From: Pseudomonadota bacterium
Lineage (GTDB): Bacteria; Pseudomonadota; Gammaproteobacteria; Xanthomonadales; Xanthomonadaceae
NCBI GenBank assembly: GCA_021821195.1
Contig: JAKACT010000003.1
Span: 124,001 to 188,000 of the forward strand
Direction: 5' to 3'
DNA: 64,000 nucleotides
How positions within the stretch are numbered: position 1 is the stretch's first letter; each line of letters opens with the position of its first letter. The notes beneath the pieces are model-generated. The model saw only the letters and a program-made list of their open reading frames with translations, was not told the origin of the DNA and did not search any database. The translations under genes were made by a program, and so were the position numbers. Positions 43,119 through 51,029 of this stretch are shown here, piece by piece.

Positions 43119-44639
43119 TCACGTAAGCACCGCCAGCGGGATCTTGCCGATCTTCGCCTGCCATTCGCGCGGGCCGGTCTGGTGCACCGAGGTGCCGGTG
43201 CTGTCCACCGCCACCGTCACCGGCATGTCCTTGACCTCGAACTCGTAGATCGCCTCCATGCCGAGATCCGCGAAGCCAACGACCTTTGCCGCCTTGATCG
43301 CCTTCGACACCAGATAGGCCGAACCGCCGACCGCCATCAGGTACACCGACTGGTGCTTCTTGATCGCCTCCAGCGCCGCCGGGCCGCGCTCGGCCTTGCC
43401 GATCATGCCCAGCAGGCCGGTTTGCGCCAGCACCTGTTCGGTGAACTTGTCCATGCGGGTGGCGGTGGTCGGTCCGGCCGGACCGACCACTTCATCGCGC
43501 ACCGGATCGACCGGACCGACGTAGTAGATGAAGCGCCCGGCCAGATCGACCGGCAGCGCCTCGCCCTTGTTCAGCATGTCGACCATCCGCTTGTGCGCGG
43601 CGTCCCGACCAGTGAGCATCCTGCCGCTCAGCAGCAGCACCTCGCCCGGTTTGAAGGTCTTCACGTCCTCGCGGGTGATCGTGTCCAAGTCCACCCGGCG
43701 CGCGTTCTGCGGGCTGTAGGTGAGCTTGGGCCAGTCTTCCAGCGAGGGCGGATCCAGCACCACCGGGCCGCTGCCGTCGAGGGTGAAATGCGCATGGCGG
43801 GTGGCCGCGCAGTTGGGGATGAGCGCCACCGGCAGGTTGGCGGCATGGGTCGGGAAGTCCTTGATCTTGACGTCCAGCACCGTGGTCAGCCCGCCCAGGC
43901 CCTGCGCGCCGATGCCCAGCGCATTGACCTTCTCGAACAGCTCGATGCGCAGCTCTTCGACGCGATTGGACGGCCCGCGCGCGATCAGCTCCTGGATGTC
44001 GATCTCCTCCATCAGCGATTCCTTCGCCAGCAGCATCGCCTTTTCGGCAGTGCCGCCGATGCCGATGCCGAGCATGCCCGGCGGGCACCAGCCGGCGCCC
44101 ATGGTCGGCACGGTCTTGAGCACCCAGTCGACGATGGAATCGGACGGGTTGAGCATCGCGAACTTGCTCTTGGCTTCGCTGCCGCCGCCCTTCGCGGCCA
44201 CGATCACGTCGAGCTTGTCGCCGGCGACGATCTTGACGTTGATGACGCAGGGCGTGTTGTCCTTGGTATTGATGCGCTTGCCGGCCGGATCGGCCAGCAC
44301 GCTGGCGCGCAGCTTGTTGTCGGGATCGAGGTAGGCGCGGCGCACGCCCTCGTTGACGGCATCCTCCAGCGAGCCGGTGAAGCCCTCCCAGCGCACGTCC
44401 ATGCCCACTTCCAGGAACACGGTGACGATGCCGGTGTCCTGGCAGATCGGGCGGTGGCCTTCGGCGCACATGCGCGAATTGATCAGGATCTGCGCCATCG
44501 CGTCCTTGGCCGCGGGCGACTCTTCGCGCTCCCAGGCGGCGGCGAGGCTCTTGATGTAATCGACGGGGTGGTAATAGCTGATGTACTGCAGCGCGTCGGC
44601 GACGGACTGGATCAGGTCGTCCTGCTTGATGGTGGTCAC
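43119..44639 (-). CDS. Class I fumarate hydratase (iron-sulfur type)
   Basis: A 506-residue 4Fe-4S fumarase of the TCA cycle. Cluster cysteines are in CQDTG, GAGWCPPG and IPNCAATRHAHF. The substrate-side segments GRMLTGRDAAHKRM, VGPAGPTTATRMDKF and TTTIKQDD-type start are typical of fused alpha/beta class I enzymes. GTG at 44639 gives TTIKQDDLIQSV, the usual N-terminus; an ATG at 44711 would add 24 atypical residues and run into the divergent ABC gene. Its role next to the Sdh cluster is metabolic rather than operonic. Confidence 0.93.
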   Translation of the reverse strand: MTTIKQDDLIQSVADALQYISYYHPVDYIKSLAAAWEREESPAAKDAMAQILINSRMCAEGHRPICQDTGIVTVFLEVGMDVRWEGFTGSLEDAVNEGVRRAYLDPDNKLRASVLADPAGKRINTKDNTPCVINVKIVAGDKLDVIVAAKGGGSEAKSKFAMLNPSDSIVDWVLKTVPTMGAGWCPPGMLGIGIGGTAEKAMLLAKESLMEEIDIQELIARGPSNRVEELRIELFEKVNALGIGAQGLGGLTTVLDVKIKDFPTHAANLPVALIPNCAATRHAHFTLDGSGPVVLDPPSLEDWPKLTYSPQNARRVDLDTITREDVKTFKPGEVLLLSGRMLTGRDAAHKRMVDMLNKGEALPVDLAGRFIYYVGPVDPVRDEVVGPAGPTTATRMDKFTEQVLAQTGLLGMIGKAERGPAALEAIKKHQSVYLMAVGGSAYLVSKAIKAAKVVGFADLGMEAIYEFEVKDMPVTVAVDSTGTSVHQTGPREWQAKIGKIPLAVLT

Positions 44640-44677
44640 GGCGGTCCGGTATTCATGCGTGGGGGAAGCTTGGGGGT

Positions 44678-44683
44678 ATTTTA
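44678..44683 (-). promoter_or_regulatory. Putative -10 element of the fumarase gene
   Basis: TAAAAT on the minus strand, 38 bases before the GTG at 44639. The -35 position (44706-44701, CAGGTG) is weak. The same 77-base gap must also serve the divergent ABC gene. Confidence 0.4.
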
Positions 44684-44716
44684 CGGCCACTCGCCCCCGC
44701 CACCTGAACATCCACG

Positions 44717-46570
44717 ATGCCGCCCCCTTCCCCGCAGCCCCAGCTCGACCTGCGCCAGCGTTTCGATGCGATGCGCAACCTGCGGCCGTTCCTGCGCGAA
44801 ATCTGGAACACCAGCCGGCCGCTGACGCTGGCAGCCATCGGCCTGCGCCTGCTGCGGGCGTTGCTGCCGATCGCCACGTTGTACATCGGCAAGCTGATCA
44901 TCGACGAGGCGGTACGGCTGATCGGGCTGGGGCTGCCGCATGAACTGGCGCCGGCGTGGCGCTCCGGCCAACTCGACCACATGGTGCTGCTGCTGGCGCT
45001 GGAACTGGCGCTGGCGATCGGCTCCGACCTGCTGGGCCGGCTGGCCGGCTACGTCGACGCGGTGCTGTCCGAGCTGTTCACCAACGCCACCAGCATCCGC
45101 CTGATGGAACACGCGGCGCTGCTGGACTTGGAGGACTTCGAGGACGCCGACCTGCAGGACCGGCTGGACCGTGCGCGCCGGCAAACGGTGGGACGAATGA
45201 ACCTGCTCAGCCAGCTGTTCGGGCAGGCGCAGGACGCGATCACCGTGCTGACCTTCGCCGCCGGCCTGTTGACGTATGCGCCGTGGCTGATGGTGCTGCT
45301 GGCGGTGGCGCTGGTGCCGGCCTTCATCGGCGAATCGCACTTCAACGCGCTGAACTACTCGCTCAACTTCCAGTGGACGCCGGAGCGCCGCCAGCTGGAA
45401 TACCTGCGCCAGATGGGCGCCAGCGTGGAGACCGCGAAAGAGGTCAAGATCTTCAACCTCAACCGCTTCTTCATCGAGCGCTTCCGCACGCTGTCGCGAA
45501 AGTTCTTCGAGGCCAACCGGCGGCTGGCCGGCAGTCGTGCGCTGTGGGGCACGCTGCTAGCCACGCTGGGCACCCTTGGCTATTACGTCGCCTACGGCTA
45601 CATCGCCTGGCGCACCGTGCGCGGCGATTTCTCCATCGGCGACCTGACCTTCCTCGCCGGCAGCTTCCGCCGCCTGCGCCAGCTGCTGGAAAGCCTGCTG
45701 GGCGGCTTCTCGCAGGTGGCGGGACAGGCGTTGTACCTCGATGACCTGTACTCCTTCTTCGAGATCGAGCCGGAGATCGCCAGCAAACCCGATGCCATCG
45801 CGGTGCCCGACCCGATCCGCACCGGCTTCGTGTTCGAGGAGGTCGGCTTCCGCTACGAGGGCAGCGAGCGCTGGGCGTTGCGCGGCCTGAGCTTCGAGTT
45901 GCATGCCGGCGAAGTGCTGGCGCTGGTGGGCGAGAACGGGGCCGGCAAGACCACCCTGGTGAAGCTGCTGGCGCGCCTGTACGACCCCGACGAAGGCCGC
46001 ATCCTGCTGGACGGACGCGACCTGCGCGACTACGACCTGGACGACCTGCGCGCCAATACCGGGGTGATCTTCCAGGACTTCGTGCGCTACCACCTGACCG
46101 CGGCGGAGAACATCGGCGTGGGCCAGATCGACGCGATGGACGACCGCGAACGCATCGAGCGGGCCGCACGCAAGGGCCTGGCCGACGAGGTGGTGGCGGC
46201 GCTGCCGAATGGCTACGACCAGGTCATCGGGCGCCGCTTCAAGCAGGGCGTGGACCTGTCCGGCGGCCAGTGGCAGAAGATCGCGATCGCCCGCGCCTAC
46301 ATGCGCGACGCGCAGGTGATGATCCTCGACGAACCCACCGCGGCGCTGGACGCACGCAGCGAGTTCGAGGTGTTCGAACGCTTCAAGGAACTGTCCGAAG
46401 GCAAGACCGCCGTACTGATCAGCCACCGCTTCAGCAGCGTGCGCATGGCGGATCGCATCCTCGTGCTGGCCGATGGCCGGGTCGAAGCCAGCGGCACCCA
46501 CGAACAGCTGATGGCGCAGGGCGGACGTTATGCGGAGCTGTTCGAACTGCAGGCCGCCGGCTACCGTTGA
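44717..46570 (+). CDS. ABC exporter (fused permease and ATPase)
   Basis: A 617-residue half-transporter. About six transmembrane helices lie in residues 35-330, followed by an ATPase domain with Walker A GENGAGKTT, signature LSGGQWQKIAIARA, Walker B VMILDEPTAAL and H-loop ISHRFSSVR. The Q-loop IFQDFVRYHLTAAENI resembles peptide/multidrug exporters of a group with unusual LSGGQW signature. No membrane-fusion partner or substrate gene is next to it. Substrate is unknown. It is divergent from the fumarase gene. Confidence 0.88.
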   Translation: MPPPSPQPQLDLRQRFDAMRNLRPFLREIWNTSRPLTLAAIGLRLLRALLPIATLYIGKLIIDEAVRLIGLGLPHELAPAWRSGQLDHMVLLLALELALAIGSDLLGRLAGYVDAVLSELFTNATSIRLMEHAALLDLEDFEDADLQDRLDRARRQTVGRMNLLSQLFGQAQDAITVLTFAAGLLTYAPWLMVLLAVALVPAFIGESHFNALNYSLNFQWTPERRQLEYLRQMGASVETAKEVKIFNLNRFFIERFRTLSRKFFEANRRLAGSRALWGTLLATLGTLGYYVAYGYIAWRTVRGDFSIGDLTFLAGSFRRLRQLLESLLGGFSQVAGQALYLDDLYSFFEIEPEIASKPDAIAVPDPIRTGFVFEEVGFRYEGSERWALRGLSFELHAGEVLALVGENGAGKTTLVKLLARLYDPDEGRILLDGRDLRDYDLDDLRANTGVIFQDFVRYHLTAAENIGVGQIDAMDDRERIERAARKGLADEVVAALPNGYDQVIGRRFKQGVDLSGGQWQKIAIARAYMRDAQVMILDEPTAALDARSEFEVFERFKELSEGKTAVLISHRFSSVRMADRILVLADGRVEASGTHEQLMAQGGRYAELFELQAAGYR

Positions 46571-46607
46571 CCCGGCAACCAGCGCCACGCCAGAGAAGGA
46601 AACCGCC

Positions 46608-47780
46608 ATGCAACATATTCCCCGACTTCTCCTCTGCCTCGCGCTGCCACTGGCGCTGAATGCCTGCGCCCGGCCCGCCCCCGTCGCCAGCACCGCCCCG
46701 CCGCAGACCGAAGCCTCTCAAGCCGGCGAACTGCGCATTGAAACCGTGGCCAGCGGGCTGGAGCATCCATGGGCGGTGGCACTGCTGCCGGACGGCGGCT
46801 TCCTGGTCACCGAACGGCCGGGGCGGCTGCGGCGGATCTCCGCCGACGGCGTGGTGTCGGCGCCCCTCGCTGGCGTGCCGGCCGTGTTCGCCGAAGGCCA
46901 GGGCGGCTTGCTGGACGTCGTCCTCGATCCCGGCTTCTCCGGCAACCGGCGCATCTGGCTGAGCTACGCCGAACCCGGCCCGGACGACACCGCCGGCACC
47001 GCCGTGGCCACTGCCACCCTCGGCGATGCCGCACTCTCCGACCTGCGCGTGATCTATCGGCAAACCCCCAAGCTCAAGGGGCCGAACCACTTCGGCTCGC
47101 GCATCGCCTTCGACGGCCGTGGCCACGTCTTCATCAGCCAGGGCGAGCGCAACCAGAAGGAACTGGCGCAGGATCTCGAGGTGCTGCAGGGCAAACTCGT
47201 GCGCCTCAACCTGGACGGCAGCATTCCGGCCGACAACCCGTTCGCCGACGGCGTCGGCGTCCGCCGCACGATCTGGAGCTATGGCCATCGCAACATGCAG
47301 GGCATGACGGTCGATCCGCGCAGCGGCCGGCTGTGGCAGAGCGAACACGGCCCGCGCGGTGGCGACGAGATCAACCTGCCCGAGGCAGGCAAGAACTACG
47401 GCTGGCCGGTGATCAGCGACGGCATGGACTACCTCACCAACCGCCCTTATGCGGAAACCCGCGGCCGCGAAGCACCCGGCATGGAGCGGCCCTATCACGT
47501 GTGGGCGAAATCGCCGGCGCTGTCGGGCATGGCCTTCCTGGCCGGGCACCCGGACAGCGCGTGGAACGACAGCTTGCTGCTGGGCGCACTGGCCGGCCAG
47601 GGCCTGATCCGGCTGGGCCTGCAGGGCGACCGCATCGTCGCCGAGGAGCGCCTGCTGACCGAGTTGCACAGCCGCATCCGCGACGTGCGCGTGGGCAAGG
47701 ACGGCAAGGTGTACGTGTTGACCGACGAGAGCAACGGCCAGCTGCTGCGGCTGCTGCCGCCCGCCGCATCAAGACAGTGA
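46608..47780 (+). CDS. PQQ-dependent aldose sugar dehydrogenase-like lipoprotein
   Basis: A 390-residue protein with a lipoprotein signal (LALPLALNAC, lipobox Cys near residue 20; SD GAAGGA before the ATG at 46608). The mature part is the six-bladed glucose/sorbosone dehydrogenase propeller: ASGLEHPWAVALLPDGGFLVTERPGRL, GLLDVVLDPGF, FGSRIAFDGRGHVFISQGER, SYGHRNMQG, EHGPRGGDEIN and GKNYGWP (the PQQ and calcium region). Related enzymes oxidise sugars in the periplasm. Electron acceptor and substrate are not visible. Its end overlaps the convergent DUF488 gene by 12 bases. Confidence 0.85.
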   Translation: MQHIPRLLLCLALPLALNACARPAPVASTAPPQTEASQAGELRIETVASGLEHPWAVALLPDGGFLVTERPGRLRRISADGVVSAPLAGVPAVFAEGQGGLLDVVLDPGFSGNRRIWLSYAEPGPDDTAGTAVATATLGDAALSDLRVIYRQTPKLKGPNHFGSRIAFDGRGHVFISQGERNQKELAQDLEVLQGKLVRLNLDGSIPADNPFADGVGVRRTIWSYGHRNMQGMTVDPRSGRLWQSEHGPRGGDEINLPEAGKNYGWPVISDGMDYLTNRPYAETRGREAPGMERPYHVWAKSPALSGMAFLAGHPDSAWNDSLLLGALAGQGLIRLGLQGDRIVAEERLLTELHSRIRDVRVGKDGKVYVLTDESNGQLLRLLPPAASRQ

Positions 47781-48311
47781 CGGCTGCGGCCCCGGATAGC
47801 GCAGCACCCCATCCACCATCACCGCGTCGGGATTGGGCAGGTGCGGCTGGACGGTGCCCGGCCCCAGCAGGTGCAGCACCGTCCAGCCGCGGGCGACGAA
47901 ATCATCGGCGATCAAGCGGCGGTGGCAGCGCCACCACACCGCTTCGGCGCACATCACGCAGGTGCGCTCGCTGCGTGCCGCGTCCATCAACGCTTCGCGT
48001 GCCTCGATGTATCCGGGGCTGGCCAGGTGGTCGGCGTAGGCGCGGAAGGCGTCGACCCGCCACGCGGTGTTGGGCGAATCCGGCGCGGCCTTGCGGCGGC
48101 CACCCAGCGCCGGCAGCGGCCAGTAGCGGATGCCGGCCACGGCCAGCGCCGCCGGCAGCGCGTCGCGCGAGAACTGCGGGTTGCGGCGCGAGCCGGCAAA
48201 GCGACGCACGTCCGCCAGCCGCACGATGCCGGCTTCGGCCAGCATGGATTCGAATTGCGCCCACGGCCGGTTGGAATGGCCGATGGTCCAGAGCGTGCCC
48301 ACGGTATCCAT
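47769..48311 (-). CDS. DUF488 family protein
   Basis: A 180-residue protein with the family marks TIGHSNRPWAQF near the N-terminus, DVRRFAGSRRNPQF, and CAEAVWWRCHRRLIADDFV near residue 130, a segment with Cys, His and Arg residues. Members are of unknown function, sometimes proposed to bind nucleic acids or act in stress. The start at 48311 gives MDTVGTLWTIGHSNR; a longer frame to 48365 is rejected. Convergent overlap with the sugar dehydrogenase gene. Confidence 0.85.
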   Translation of the reverse strand: MDTVGTLWTIGHSNRPWAQFESMLAEAGIVRLADVRRFAGSRRNPQFSRDALPAALAVAGIRYWPLPALGGRRKAAPDSPNTAWRVDAFRAYADHLASPGYIEAREALMDAARSERTCVMCAEAVWWRCHRRLIADDFVARGWTVLHLLGPGTVQPHLPNPDAVMVDGVLRYPGPQPSLS

Positions 48312-48425
48312 GCACGCAGCATGGCGCGGCCCATGGCAAATCCGGGTCAATTTGTCCCGGATCAAACGCCATGCTGCGTCGCCACGTAAAATAGGCGGCT
48401 ACTCCCCGCAGCCCACCCCACGCGC

Positions 48426-49235
48426 ATGGCCTCCCCCTTCGGCACCGAAACGGTGCTCGATGTCCGTCATTGGACGGACGCCTACTTTAGCTTCACCACG
48501 ACCCGTGACGACGGCTTCCGTTTCGACAACGGCCAGTTCGTGATGATCGGGCTGGAAGTGGAACAGCCGGACGGCAGCAGCAAGCCGCTGATGCGCGCTT
48601 ATTCCATCGCCAGCGCCAACTGGGAGGAGCAGCTGGAGTTCTTCAGCATCAAGGTGGCCCATGGCCCACTGACCTCGCGCCTGCAGCACGTCAAGCCCGG
48701 CGACACCATCCTGATCGGGCGCAAGCCCACCGGCACGCTCTTGATCTCAGACCTGCACGCCGGCCGCAACCTGTACCTGCTGGGCACCGGCACCGGGCTG
48801 GCGCCGTGGCTGTCGGTGATCAAGGACCCGGAGACCTACGAACGCTTCGAGCGCGTGGTCCTGTGCCATGGCGTGCGCGGTGCCGAGGACCTGGCCTACC
48901 GCGACTACATCGAGCGCGAGCTGCCCAACCACGCCCTGCTGGGCGACATGATCCGCGACCGCCTGCTGTACTACCCGGCGGTCTCGCGCGAGGCGTTCGA
49001 GTATCGCGGACGCGACCACCGCGGCCGCATCACCGACCACCTGGACCAAGGCCGGATCGCCGACGCGCTGGGCCTCGACGCGCTGGACCCGGCCTTTGAC
49101 CGCGCGATGATCTGCGGCAGCCCGCAGATGCTCGCGGATTTCCGGGGCATCCTCGATGCGCGCGGCTTCAACGCCTCGCCGCGGATCGGCACCGCCGGCG
49201 AATACGTGTTCGAACGCGCGTTCGTGGAAAAGTAA
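48426..49235 (+). CDS. fpr: Ferredoxin-NADP reductase
   Basis: A 269-residue flavoenzyme linking NADPH and ferredoxin or flavodoxin. FAD motif RAYSIASANWEEQLEFF (about 57-74) and HGPLTSRL, NADP motif LLGTGTGLAPWLSV (about 118-131), ICGSPQMLADF and the C-terminal EYVFERAFVEK are as in bacterial subclass I Fpr. It precedes the thioredoxin-like gene with a gap of 121 bases. Possible roles are redox defence and iron-sulfur cluster supply. Confidence 0.92.
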   Translation: MASPFGTETVLDVRHWTDAYFSFTTTRDDGFRFDNGQFVMIGLEVEQPDGSSKPLMRAYSIASANWEEQLEFFSIKVAHGPLTSRLQHVKPGDTILIGRKPTGTLLISDLHAGRNLYLLGTGTGLAPWLSVIKDPETYERFERVVLCHGVRGAEDLAYRDYIERELPNHALLGDMIRDRLLYYPAVSREAFEYRGRDHRGRITDHLDQGRIADALGLDALDPAFDRAMICGSPQMLADFRGILDARGFNASPRIGTAGEYVFERAFVEK

Positions 49236-49327
49236 CCCACTGGACGGGATCCATCGGATACCGGGTGCCGCCCCACGGCCGGCAAGGCGCAGAAACCTTG
49301 CGGCCCGCGCAAAAATCCGCGATGTTG

Positions 49328-49347
49328 CCCCGGTTTGCAAACCGGGG
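49328..49347 (+). promoter_or_regulatory. Perfect 20-bp palindrome upstream of the thioredoxin-like gene
   Basis: CCCCGGTTTG followed by its exact reverse complement, ending 9 bases before the ATG at 49357. The right arm contains the GGGGA that could serve as the ribosome-binding site, so in RNA a hairpin would hide it. It could also be a dimeric repressor site. It is not a typical terminator (no T-run). Confidence 0.6.
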
Positions 49348-49356
49348 AAAACCACG

Positions 49357-49920
49357 ATGCCGCTCCGCCAACTGCTGCTGGCCGCCCTGCTGCTGCTCCC
49401 GCTGCCGGGCCTGGCTGCCGACCGCGACCTGCCGCCACCGCCACGGGTGGGCGAGTTGCCGCCGCAGCTGATCGGCAAGGACGGCAAGGGCAAGCCGGTC
49501 GACCTGGCCGATTATCGCGGCAAGGTCACCATCGTCACCTTCTGGGCAAGCTGGTGCGGGCCCTGCCGGCGCGAACTGCCGGTGCTGGGACACTTCCAGG
49601 GCACCGTGGGACGCGATGCGCTGGAAGTGCTGGCGGTGAATTACAAGGAGCCGCGCGACGAATATCGCTCGGTCGTCCGCGCCAATCGCGGCCTGGACGT
49701 CACCTTCCTGCACGATGCATACGGCAGCGTCAGCGACGCCTACGGCGTCAATTCGCTGCCCCATATGTTCATCCTCGGCCACGACGGCAAGGTGGCCTTC
49801 ACCCATCGCGGCTATTCGGAAGCGGCACTGCCGGGCATCGTGCAGGAAATCCTGTCGCTGCTGCCCGACGAGGTCAAGAATCGCCCGCCGGCCAAGACAC
49901 CTGCGTCCGCCTCCCCCTGA
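49357..49920 (+). CDS. TlpA/ResA-type thiol-disulfide protein
   Basis: A 187-residue periplasmic protein. An N-terminal signal (LLLAALLLLPLPGLAA, residues 5-20) is followed by a thioredoxin fold: DLADYRGKVTIVTFWASWCGPC (CxxC Cys near residues 68-71), then VLAVNYKEPRDEYRSV, the cis-Pro region SLPHMFIL, and FTHRGYSE. It likely reduces or isomerises disulfides in the envelope. An upstream frame from 49156 is not used because the signal peptide starts at 49357. Confidence 0.88.
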   Translation: MPLRQLLLAALLLLPLPGLAADRDLPPPPRVGELPPQLIGKDGKGKPVDLADYRGKVTIVTFWASWCGPCRRELPVLGHFQGTVGRDALEVLAVNYKEPRDEYRSVVRANRGLDVTFLHDAYGSVSDAYGVNSLPHMFILGHDGKVAFTHRGYSEAALPGIVQEILSLLPDEVKNRPPAKTPASASP

Positions 49921-49929
49921 AGCCGCGCC

Positions 49930-50337
49930 CTATCCGCCCCAGCGCAGCCAAAGCCGGGCTTCCGGCTCGTTGGCGAACATGCGGACCTGGTAGCCGCGTT
50001 CCAGTGCCAGCTGCTCGACGTACTCGATCCGCGGCATCTGGTCGGTGCGGGCCTCGACGTAGGCGATCCGCACCGCGTCCAGCCCCAGCCCGGCCATGCC
50101 GTTGAAGAAGCGGACCAGGTCGGCATCGCCCATCACCTCGCCCGGCAGCGCATCCAGCACCAGCAACGCATCGGCACCGCAAGCCGACACCCGGTCGGCG
50201 ATGTGCTGCCAGTACTCGCGGGTTGTCTCCAGATTCTCCTCGGCCGCGACCTCGCCCAGCAGCTGCACGGTCAGCAGCGGCGGCTGGTAGTCGAACTCCA
50301 GCCGGTAGCTGCCGCCGGTCAGCGTCTCCCGGGTCAT
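49930..50337 (-). CDS. Small STAS-like protein (paralogue of the gene at 42727)
   Basis: A 135-residue soluble protein related to the gene at 42727 over its whole length, with the same C-terminal pattern (AVRIAYVE ... ERGYQVRMFANEPEARLWL). The start ATG overlaps the glutathione peroxidase stop by 4 bases (ATGA), so it is co-translated with that gene. Function is unknown; the pair may sense or report stress, but this is speculation. Confidence 0.7.
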   Translation of the reverse strand: MTRETLTGGSYRLEFDYQPPLLTVQLLGEVAAEENLETTREYWQHIADRVSACGADALLVLDALPGEVMGDADLVRFFNGMAGLGLDAVRIAYVEARTDQMPRIEYVEQLALERGYQVRMFANEPEARLWLRWGG

Positions 50338-50819
50338 GCCAGCGCGTCCTCGACGTCGCCAGCCAGCGATTCCGGCTTGTCGGTGGGCGCATAACGCGCC
50401 AGCACCCGGCCGTCGCGCCCGACCAGGAACTTGCTGAAGTTCCACTTGATCGCATCGATGCCCAGCAGGCCGCCTTTCTCCTTCTTCAGCCACCGCCACA
50501 GCGGATGCGCGCCGGCGCCGTTCACCTCGACCTTGGCGAACATCGGGAAGCTCACGTCGTAGGTCAGCGAACAGAATTCGCGGATCTCGTCCGCATCGCC
50601 CGGCTCCTGGTGGCCGAACTGGTCGCAGGGAAACCCCAGCACCACCAGCCCGCGCTCGCGGTATTCGCGCCACAGCGCTTCCAACCCGGCGTACTGCGGG
50701 GTGAAGCCGCACTTGCTGGCAACGTTGACGACCAGCAGCACTTTGCCGCGCCATTGCGACAGCGGCTGCGGGGTGCCATCCAGGCCGAGGGCCTCGAACT
50801 CGAATGCGGTGTTGGGCAT
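50334..50819 (-). CDS. Glutathione peroxidase
   Basis: A 161-residue thiol peroxidase. Active Cys in VNVASKCGFTPQY (about residue 37), the Gln of GFPCDQFGHQEPG and the Trp of IKWNFSKFLV give the usual tetrad. The second Cys in FPCDQF may make it thioredoxin-dependent, as with many bacterial Gpx. Start at 50819 is the natural ATG. The downstream STAS-like gene overlaps by 4 bases. Confidence 0.92.
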   Translation of the reverse strand: MPNTAFEFEALGLDGTPQPLSQWRGKVLLVVNVASKCGFTPQYAGLEALWREYRERGLVVLGFPCDQFGHQEPGDADEIREFCSLTYDVSFPMFAKVEVNGAGAHPLWRWLKKEKGGLLGIDAIKWNFSKFLVGRDGRVLARYAPTDKPESLAGDVEDALA

Positions 50820-51029
50820 ATGGGAAACGGCTCGGCCGCGGCGAAGCGGCGCTCGGGGGATTGATCCAGCCTATCCCCAAACCGCAGGAAATCAATCGAC
50901 CATCGGCTATACCTGACCTCCTTCACTCCTGCCGCCAGCGGGCATGCGATACCCTTGCCGGCGCGCAAACCGCGTAGCGCCGAGCCTGCTCGGCCGCCAT
51001 CCTCCGTCGAACTACCGGACCCAGAAACC

